DNA from: Pseudomonadota bacterium
GTDB lineage: Bacteria; Pseudomonadota; Alphaproteobacteria; Rhizobiales; Tepidamorphaceae
Direction: 5' to 3'
NCBI GenBank assembly: GCA_023458595.1
Contig: JAEWYT010000118.1
Span: forward strand, 1 to 18,027
DNA: 18,027 nt
Part shown: piece after piece, positions 12,818 through 18,027 of the stretch
How the letters are laid out: each line of letters starts with the position of its first letter
Position numbering within the stretch: the stretch's first letter is position 1
Position numbers and translations under genes: made by a program
The notes under the pieces: generated by a model
Database searches by the model: none
What the model saw: the letters and a program-made list of their open reading frames with translations, nothing else
Told to the model about the DNA's origin: nothing

Positions 12818-14781
12818 CGCGATCCCGCCGTCGCCTGCCGCAGGGAATCCTGCTGGAGCAGGACGGCGGGCAGGGGCATGTCGACGTTCGCCTTCGGCGC
12901 GCCGAACAGATAGCCTTGCACCTGATGGCAGCCGATGGTGCGCAACCGCGCCACCTGCTCGCGGGTCTCCACGCCCTCGGCGATGATCTCCAGGCGCAGG
13001 GCCTCGCCGAGCCGGATGATGGCCTGGACGATCGCCGTCGTGTTCCGGTCCTCGGTCAGCTGGCGCACGAAGGAACGGTCGATCTTGATCTTGTCGATCG
13101 GGAAGCGCGAAAGGTAGCTGAGGCTCGAATAGCCCGTGCCGAAGTCGTCGAGCGCCACCGAGACGCCGAGCCCGCGCAGGCGCGTGAGCGCGGAGAGCGC
13201 GATCTTGGTGTTCTTGAGCAGCACCGTTTCGGTAATCTCGATCTCGAGCCGTTCGGGCGGCATCCCGGTCCAGCGCAGCACGCGCTCGATCATGTCGGCG
13301 ACGTCGCCGGCGCGGAACTGCGCGGCCGACAGGTTGACCGCCAGCTTCACCGGCTCGCGCCACGTCATGGCGTTCTGGCAGGCCGTCAGCAGCGTCCATT
13401 CGGACAGAGGCGCGATCAGGCCGCAGGCCTCGGCCGCGCGCACGAAGGCATCGGGCGAGACGACGCCGAGCGTCGGGTTCGTCCAGCGGATAAGCGCCTC
13501 GTGACCGATGAGCCGTCCCGTGCGGAGGTCGAATTGCGGCTGGTAGAAGACCTGGAACCGGTCCGTGCCGAGATCGCGGCGCAGTTCCTCCTCCATGAGG
13601 CGGCGGCGGCGCAGCTCGCGGTCCATCTCCTCGGTGAAGAAGCGCATGGTGTTGCGGCCGTCCGCCTTCGCCCGGTAGAGCGCGAGGTCGGCGTTCTTCA
13701 TCAGGGTGTCGGCGTCCTTGCCGTCGGCGGGAGCCACCGTCACGCCCAGGCTGATCGAGCAGACGAGCTCGTGGCCGTCGATCTCGTTGACGATCGAGGC
13801 GTTGCGCAGGATGCGCTGGGCGGCCTTGCGCAGATCCGTGTCGCTTCGCACGTGCTCGACGAGCACGGCGAACTCGTCGCCGGACAGGCGGGCGACGCTG
13901 CTCGTCGGGCCGGAGGCGGCGAGGATCCGCTCGGCCGTCGACTTGAGGATCCGGTCGCCGACGGGGTGGCCCAGCGTGTCGTTGATGTCCTTGAAATTGT
14001 CGACGTCGATGCAGATGACGGCGAGCGTCGAGCCGTCGCGCGCGGCGCGGACGAGAGCCCGTTCCAGGCGCAGCCTGAACTGCGCGCGGTTGGGAAGCAT
14101 CGTCAGCACGTCGTGCATGGCGAGGAAGCGGATCTCCTCCTCCGCCAGCCACCGGTTCTTGATGGAGCGCCAGAATACGAACATCGTCACCGCGAGGCCG
14201 ACGAAGCCCAATGCGAACACCAGAATCCGCCGTGAAGTCATAACCTCCGCGATGAGCCGCGCGTCGCGGCTCTGGTCGACGTCGATCCGGATGGCGCCTG
14301 CCGACGTGCCGCCCGATCTCAGCGGCGAGAAGAAGACCGTACGGAACTGGTCGTCGTCGAGGCCGTCGGTGCGCACGTATTGCGGGGTGCCGGTGCGGAC
14401 CGCGCGCTCGAAGGCCGCCCGCTCCCCGGAGGAGCCGAAACCGAAGGGCCGCCGCACGGGCTTGTCGGCGGGAATCGCGACATTGGCGTCGGGGTCGAGC
14501 ACGAGGACCGAGCGCAGGTCGGCGATCAGGGGCTCGGCGCCGGGATAGCGGATCGACTGGAGGTTGGTCGTGTCGCCGTCGGCCGCGCGGAAGGTAAGCC
14601 CGGGGCCGATACGGCTTTCTATGTAGTTCCCGACGGTTTCGACGACAGTCTCGGCTTCGATGCGGAGCGTCCTGTATTCAATTAATTTGCCGCCTATATA
14701 TCCAATGAAATAGAGAATGACGACAAGCCCGATCAGGGCGGGAAGCACGACGAGATCTCCCCTTTTGTCGCGGATTTGCAT
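12814..14781 (-). CDS. Membrane-anchored GGDEF-EAL protein (c-di-GMP turnover)
   Basis: This 655-aa protein makes and/or degrades the second messenger c-di-GMP. A TM helix (about 12-33), a periplasmic region (about 34-178) with no recognised sensor domain, and a second TM (about 181-203) lead to GGDEF and EAL domains. The GGDEF site reads SGDEF (about 299-303), often still active. The RxxD inhibitory site is absent (GPTS occupies that position). The EAL domain is intact: EALIRW (E near 428), VNLSAAQF, EITET, ALDDFGTGYSS, KIDRSF, AEGVET and QGYLFG, so phosphodiesterase activity is likely. ATG 14781 follows TTGGGGA; a TTG at 14802 has no Shine-Dalgarno. It lies 125 nt downstream of hemF on the same strand and probably has its own AT-rich promoter. 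Confidence 0.93.
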   Translation of the reverse strand: MQIRDKRGDLVVLPALIGLVVILYFIGYIGGKLIEYRTLRIEAETVVETVGNYIESRIGPGLTFRAADGDTTNLQSIRYPGAEPLIADLRSVLVLDPDANVAIPADKPVRRPFGFGSSGERAAFERAVRTGTPQYVRTDGLDDDQFRTVFFSPLRSGGTSAGAIRIDVDQSRDARLIAEVMTSRRILVFALGFVGLAVTMFVFWRSIKNRWLAEEEIRFLAMHDVLTMLPNRAQFRLRLERALVRAARDGSTLAVICIDVDNFKDINDTLGHPVGDRILKSTAERILAASGPTSSVARLSGDEFAVLVEHVRSDTDLRKAAQRILRNASIVNEIDGHELVCSISLGVTVAPADGKDADTLMKNADLALYRAKADGRNTMRFFTEEMDRELRRRRLMEEELRRDLGTDRFQVFYQPQFDLRTGRLIGHEALIRWTNPTLGVVSPDAFVRAAEACGLIAPLSEWTLLTACQNAMTWREPVKLAVNLSAAQFRAGDVADMIERVLRWTGMPPERLEIEITETVLLKNTKIALSALTRLRGLGVSVALDDFGTGYSSLSYLSRFPIDKIKIDRSFVRQLTEDRNTTAIVQAIIRLGEALRLEIIAEGVETREQVARLRTIGCHQVQGYLFGAPKANVDMPLPAVLLQQDSLRQATAGSR

Positions 14782-14835
14782 GAGGTCCCCAAGGAAAAGC
14801 AAGAAACTACGCGGACAAGTTGTAGGGGGGAGGGC

Positions 14836-14880
14836 TTAATATTCGAGAAAAGTTTTTGATTGATGCCGTGTTAAATGCCG
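14836..14880 (-). promoter_or_regulatory. AT-rich region between hemF and the GGDEF-EAL gene
   Basis: This is one of the few AT-rich stretches in the window. On the minus strand it contains AATATTAAG, a possible -10 (TATTAA), but no good -35 is found at the usual distance. Just upstream GATGCC and GGCATC could pair across a 13-nt loop after the hemF stop, without an adjoining T-run. A separate promoter for the c-di-GMP gene is plausible but not shown. Confidence 0.25.
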
Positions 14881-14906
14881 GGCATCGGCGCGACGGGGTG
14901 AGCCGC

Positions 14907-15812
14907 TCAGGGCCATTTCACGACCGGCGGCATCGAGGAGAGGATCGATTCGACGTTGCCGCCCGTCTTCAGGCCGAAAATCGTGCCGCGGTCGTACAGC
15001 AGGTTGAACTCGACGTACCTGCCGCGGCGGATCAGCTGCTCCTCGCGGTCGGCCTCGGTCCAGGGCGTCGCGAAATTGCGGGATACGAGGCCGGGATAGA
15101 CGTCGAGGAACGCCTGGCCGACGGTTCGGGTGAAGGCGAAATCGGCCTCCCAGTCGCCGGTGTCGACGTAATCGTAGAATATTCCGCCGATGCCGCGCGG
15201 CTCGTCGCGGTGCGGGAGGAAGAAATACCTGTCGCACCATTCCCTGTATTCGCGCCAGTCGCGGCCCGACGCCTCGCAGGCCGCGCGCATGGCGGCGTGG
15301 AAATCGCGCGAATCCGGGTCCTCCTGCACCCGGCGCCGGTCGAGGACCGGGGTCAGGTCGGCGCCGCCGCCGAACCAGGCCCTGGTCGTCACCACGAAGC
15401 GGGTGTTCATGTGGACGGCGGGGACGTTCGGATTGCGCATGTGGGCGATCAGCGAGATGCCGCTCGCCCAGAAGCGCGGGTCCTCCGCGGCGCCGGGGAT
15501 CTGGCTGCGGAACTCGGGGCCGAACTCGCCGTGAACGGTCGAGCAGTGGACGCCGACCTTCTCGAACACGCGGCCCGACATCATCGACATGACGCCGCCG
15601 CCGCCCGGCCTGCCGGTGTGATCGGTGCGCTGCCAGGGCGTGCGGACGAAGCGGCCCGGCGGGGCATCGCAGAACGGCATGCCGGCCGGAAGCGCGTCCT
15701 CCAGCGACTCGAAGGCCCAGCAGATCCTGTCGCGCAGCGTCTCGAACCATGCGCGCGCGGCCTCCTTGCGGGCGGACAGTGCGTCTTCGGCCGTCGTCGT
15801 CGCTTCGCTCAT
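14907..15812 (-). CDS. hemF: Oxygen-dependent coproporphyrinogen III oxidase
   Basis: HemF catalyses the O2-dependent oxidative decarboxylation of two propionates of coproporphyrinogen III to give protoporphyrinogen IX, late in haem synthesis. The 301-aa length is typical. Family motifs appear in order: GGGGVMSMM, HMNTRFV (conserved His about 134), WFGGGADLTP, FFLPHRDEPRGIGGIFYDY, YVEFNLLYDRGTIFGLKTGG, and the terminal ESILSSMPP. ATG 15812 (MSEATTT) has AGGGGAC about seven bases upstream; the 16 residues encoded upstream of it in frame do not look like protein. A GGACAGT direct repeat, 12 bp apart (15834-15828 and 15822-15816 on the minus strand), overlaps the leader. It is divergent from the ABC exporter. 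Confidence 0.96.
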   Translation of the reverse strand: MSEATTTAEDALSARKEAARAWFETLRDRICWAFESLEDALPAGMPFCDAPPGRFVRTPWQRTDHTGRPGGGGVMSMMSGRVFEKVGVHCSTVHGEFGPEFRSQIPGAAEDPRFWASGISLIAHMRNPNVPAVHMNTRFVVTTRAWFGGGADLTPVLDRRRVQEDPDSRDFHAAMRAACEASGRDWREYREWCDRYFFLPHRDEPRGIGGIFYDYVDTGDWEADFAFTRTVGQAFLDVYPGLVSRNFATPWTEADREEQLIRRGRYVEFNLLYDRGTIFGLKTGGNVESILSSMPPVVKWP

Positions 15813-15921
15813 GGCACTGTCCCCTAGACTGTCCGTGGCCGAACGGCAACAGCAACGCAATTGATCGGCCGGAGGGATGCAATCGGGGTGCCGTTGGGGT
15901 ATAGAGCGCTTCGCTCGCCGG

Positions 15922-15943
15922 CCGGCTCGCGCATTCGAGCCGG
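15922..15943. promoter_or_regulatory. 8-bp inverted repeat between hemF and the ABC exporter
   Basis: CCGGCTCG (15922-15929) and CGAGCCGG (15936-15943) are perfect complements around a 6-nt loop. The repeat lies 36 nt upstream of the small reading frame at 15979 and 110 nt upstream of hemF. A TATAGA (15900-15905) that could serve as a -10 precedes it on the plus strand. It could be an RNA hairpin or an operator shared by the divergent genes. Confidence 0.35.
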
Positions 15944-15978
15944 ATCACGGGCGGGTTCAACAACGTCTGGAGACGATT

Positions 15979-16008
15979 ATGGCTACCGCCGTCATGCAAA
16001 CGCACTGA
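15979..16008 (+). CDS. Possible 9-codon leader peptide upstream of the ABC exporter
   Basis: ATG 15979 opens a reading frame coding MATAVMQTH and stopping at TGA 16006-16008. CTGGAG (15967-15972) lies six bases upstream, a better-placed Shine-Dalgarno than several real genes here have. The stop is 92 nt before the ABC start. It precedes a set of alternative hairpins, one of which can mask the ABC ribosome-binding site, so a leader-peptide role is plausible. Nothing shows that it is translated, and such short frames arise often by chance. Confidence 0.3.
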   Translation: MATAVMQTH

Positions 16009-16027
16009 CGCGCCCCTGCCGAGTTCC

Positions 16028-16098
16028 CGGGTCCGATCCGTGACCCGCCAGCTCCGAGTCGGGTGCGCCTTTCCTGTCCCCGCAGACCATCGGAGCTG
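16028..16098 (+). promoter_or_regulatory. Candidate translational attenuator: SD-masking and alternative hairpins
   Basis: CAGCTCCGA (16049-16057) is a perfect 9-nt complement of TCGGAGCTG (16090-16098), which contains the CGGAG Shine-Dalgarno of the ABC exporter; the loop is 32 nt. Upstream, CGGGTC (16028-16033) pairs perfectly with GACCCG (16042-16047). The latter's ACCCG can pair instead with CGGGT (16060-16064), trapping the anti-SD sequence in a 12-nt loop. Two exclusive folds, SD masked or SD free, therefore exist on paper. Confidence 0.4.
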
Positions 16099-16100
16099 TC

Positions 16101-17948
16101 ATGTTCGCCCTGTTCGAATCCATCATCAATCCGCTTGCCGTCGGGCGCGACCAACGACCGCCCGACCGGCTCGTCGCGTTCATCTGGTTCTATGTCCGCC
16201 AGGCATGGAAGACGCTCGCCGTCCTCGTCGTCGTCGCCGGTGTCGTCGCGTTGCTCGAGGTCAGCCTTTTCGATTTCGTCGGACGGATCATCGACGAGCT
16301 GAAGACCACGCCGCCGGCAGAGCTGTTCAGGCGGTACGGCGCGACGCTCCTGTGGATGGGCGCCGTCGTGGTGCTGCTGCGCCCGCTCGTCTTCGCGGCG
16401 CATCTCCTGCTCGTGCACCAGGCCGTCGAGCCGAGCCTCACGAACCTGGTGCGCTGGCAGACGCATCGCTACGTGCTGCGCCAGAGCATCGGCTTCTTCC
16501 AGAACGACTTCGCCGGGCGGCTCGCCAACAAGATCATCCAGACCGGTCCGGCGCTGCGCCAGGCCGTGGTCAGCCTGATCGACGCCGTCTGGTACGTCAT
16601 CGTCTACACGGGCAGCGGGCTCTACCTGTTCGGGGCGGCCGACATCCGGCTGACGATCCCGCTCGCGCTGTGGATCGTCGCCTACATCGCGGTGCTGCGG
16701 CACTTCGTGCCGCGGGTGAAGGACCACGCCACCGTCATGTCGGAGGCGCGCTCGATGCTCACCGGACGCATCGTCGACAGCTACACCAACGTGATGACGG
16801 TGAAGCTGTTCGCCCACGCGGAGAGAGAGGACGACTACGCCCGCGAGGCGATCGTCGACCACACGGCCAAGTTCCACGCGATGATGCGCCAGATCACCGG
16901 CATGAACCTGTCGCTGTCGATCATCAACGGGCTGCTGATCGCCGGGACGCTGGGCGTGGCGCTGTGGCTGTGGCACGTCAGCGCGATCACCATCGGCGCG
17001 GTGGCGCTCGCGGCGGGCCTCGTCATGCGCATCAACGCCATGTCGGGCTGGATCATGTGGGTGATGACGGAGATCTTCGAGAACCTCGGCACCGTCGCCG
17101 AGGGGATGGAGGCGATCTCGCGGCCGTACTCGGTCACCGACCGGGCGGGCGCCGATTTCCTGCGCGTCGACCGCGGCGCGATCCGCTTCGAGGACGTGTC
17201 GTTCCACTACGGCCGCGACAGGGGCGTGATCGACCGGCTCTCGCTCGAGATCGAGCCGGGGGAGCGGGTCGGGCTGGTCGGACGGTCGGGTGCGGGCAAG
17301 TCGACGCTCGTGAACCTGATGCTCAGGTTCCACGACGTGGAGGCGGGCCGCATCCTGATCGACGGTCAGGATATCGCCCGTGTCTCGCAGGAGAGCCTGC
17401 GCGAGGCGATCGGCATGGTGACGCAGGACACCTCGCTCCTGCATCGCTCCGTGCGCGACAACGTCCGCTACGGGCGGCCGCAGGCGGACGACCGGGCGAT
17501 CTGGGCGGCGCTGAGACGGGCCCATGCCGACGCGTTCGTGCCGGACCTGGTCGACATGAACGGCAGGCAGGGGCTCGACGCCCATGTCGGCGAGCGCGGC
17601 GTCAAGCTCTCCGGCGGACAGCGTCAGCGCATCGCGATCGCGCGCGTGCTGCTCAAGGACGCGCCGATCCTGATCCTTGACGAGGCGACGTCCGCCCTCG
17701 ACTCGGAGATCGAGGCGGCGATCCAGGAGGATCTCGAGGCGCTGATGGCCGGCAAGACGGTGATCGCCATCGCCCACCGCCTGTCGACCATCGCGCGGAT
17801 GGACCGGCTGGTGGTGATGGAGGCGGGCCGGATCGTCGAGACCGGGACGCATGCCGAGCTGATCGCCCGCGGCGGGATCTACGCCCGCCTGTGGCAGCGC
17901 CAGTCCGGCGGCTTCCTGGGCGAGATCGAACCGGAGACGGCGGCGTAG
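16101..17948 (+). CDS. ABC transporter, fused permease and ATP-binding protein (type IV exporter half-transporter)
   Basis: This 615-aa half-transporter works as a dimer in the inner membrane and uses ATP to export a substrate, often drugs, lipids or peptides; the cargo is not deducible. The N-terminal ABC_membrane domain spans about residues 30-325 with six predicted helices (for example TLAVLVVVAGVVALLEVSLF near 38-57). The ATPase domain (about 355-600) has Walker A GRSGAGKST (394-402), Q-loop VTQDTS, signature LSGGQ (503-507), Walker B ILILDE (523-528), D-loop SALD and H-loop AHRLS, all intact. ATG 16101 has CGGAG five bases upstream, and MFALFESIINPLA matches typical family N-termini. Its leader may attenuate translation, and a hairpin overlaps its stop codon. 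Confidence 0.95.
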   Translation: MFALFESIINPLAVGRDQRPPDRLVAFIWFYVRQAWKTLAVLVVVAGVVALLEVSLFDFVGRIIDELKTTPPAELFRRYGATLLWMGAVVVLLRPLVFAAHLLLVHQAVEPSLTNLVRWQTHRYVLRQSIGFFQNDFAGRLANKIIQTGPALRQAVVSLIDAVWYVIVYTGSGLYLFGAADIRLTIPLALWIVAYIAVLRHFVPRVKDHATVMSEARSMLTGRIVDSYTNVMTVKLFAHAEREDDYAREAIVDHTAKFHAMMRQITGMNLSLSIINGLLIAGTLGVALWLWHVSAITIGAVALAAGLVMRINAMSGWIMWVMTEIFENLGTVAEGMEAISRPYSVTDRAGADFLRVDRGAIRFEDVSFHYGRDRGVIDRLSLEIEPGERVGLVGRSGAGKSTLVNLMLRFHDVEAGRILIDGQDIARVSQESLREAIGMVTQDTSLLHRSVRDNVRYGRPQADDRAIWAALRRAHADAFVPDLVDMNGRQGLDAHVGERGVKLSGGQRQRIAIARVLLKDAPILILDEATSALDSEIEAAIQEDLEALMAGKTVIAIAHRLSTIARMDRLVVMEAGRIVETGTHAELIARGGIYARLWQRQSGGFLGEIEPETAA

Positions 17949-17960
17949 GCTGCCGTCTCC
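17933..17960 (+). terminator. Hairpin terminator overlapping the ABC exporter stop codon
   Basis: GGAGACGGC (17933-17941) and GCCGTCTCC (17952-17960) are perfect 9-nt complements. A G-U and two G-C pairs extend the stem to 12 bp, closing a GTAG tetraloop whose TAG (17946-17948) is the stop codon. The following tract, CTCTTCTCCC, is pyrimidine-rich but contains few T. It is a likely intrinsic terminator. Confidence 0.5.
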
Positions 17961-17976
17961 CTCTTCTCCCTCCCCC

Positions 17977-18027
17977 GGGGGGGGGGGGGGGTTTGGGCCG
18001 GGGGTGGGGGGGGGGGGGGGGGGGGGG
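17977..18027. other. Poly-G low-complexity contig end, probable artefact
   Basis: A run of 15 G (17977-17991), a short TTTGGGCC-type interruption and a run of 22 G (18006-18027) end the window. Such tails are typical of two-colour sequencing dark cycles carried into an assembly. No biological feature should be read here. Confidence 0.85.

Noticed and set aside
11444..14235. Long frames crossing cca and the GGDEF-EAL gene (902 codons minus, 768 codons plus)
   Set aside because: They run through two convergent real genes in the wrong frame or strand and show low-complexity Arg-rich translation.
15861..15874. FNR/CRP-type site (TTGAT) between hemF and the ABC exporter
   Set aside because: Only one half-site is present; the matching ATCAA arm at 4-nt spacing is absent.

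Overview
The window looks like one end of a chromosomal contig from a high-GC alphaproteobacterium, most likely a member of the Hyphomicrobiales (rhizobial order). The supporting evidence is strong GC-rich codon bias in every gene, two Irr-type (ICE) iron boxes in front of a bfd-bfr pair, an alphaproteobacterial MoxR-DUF58-DUF4159-COG5426 operon, and a tightly coupled DUF1285-Nudix-DUF6111-CCA-enzyme operon. No tRNA, rRNA, CRISPR array, transposase or prophage gene was seen. The sequence ends in long G runs that look like a sequencing or assembly artefact.

Layout. (1) 95-1039: a LysR-family regulator whose start region carries a perfect T-N11-A inverted repeat, suggesting autoregulation. (2) 1155-2185: bacterioferritin-associated ferredoxin (bfd) and haem-containing bacterioferritin (bfr), each preceded by its own ICE-like box; together they store and release iron. 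(3) 2459-3052: a GNAT acetyltransferase whose 3' end overlaps the next, convergent gene by 72 bp. (4) 9850 down to 2981 on the minus strand: a four-gene operon (MoxR ATPase, DUF58 protein, BatA-like/DUF4159 membrane protein, VWA plus glutamine-amidotransferase-like membrane protein). It is packed with gaps or overlaps of 3-5 nt and is probably an envelope-associated AAA+/VWA chaperone-type machine of unestablished function. (5) 10007-12817 on the plus strand, divergent from moxR: DUF1285 protein, Nudix CoA-pyrophosphatase-like hydrolase, small DUF6111 membrane protein and CCA-adding enzyme, joined by three successive 4-nt stop/start overlaps. (6) 14781 down to 12814: a membrane-anchored GGDEF-EAL c-di-GMP protein, tail-to-tail with the CCA gene. 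(7) 15812 down to 14907: oxygen-dependent coproporphyrinogen III oxidase (hemF). (8) 16101-17948: an ABC exporter (fused permease and ATPase).

The most unusual non-coding structure is the 288-bp hemF/ABC intergenic region. It holds an 8-bp hairpin, a 9-codon open reading frame with a good Shine-Dalgarno, two mutually exclusive small hairpins, and a 9-bp perfect complement to the Shine-Dalgarno of the ABC exporter. This is the arrangement expected of translational attenuation. It is inferred from sequence only.

Links between genes: hemF makes haem precursor, Bfr binds haem, and Bfd recycles Bfr iron, so iron/haem homeostasis appears twice. The other clusters look like housekeeping (tRNA 3'-end repair, nucleotide sanitation) and envelope functions. 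Non-coding stretches are all under 300 bp. The longest are 15813-16100 (described), 2186-2458 (a stem-loop, a 16-bp palindrome and no convincing gene), 1482-1705 (bfr control region) and 9851-10006 (divergent promoter region).
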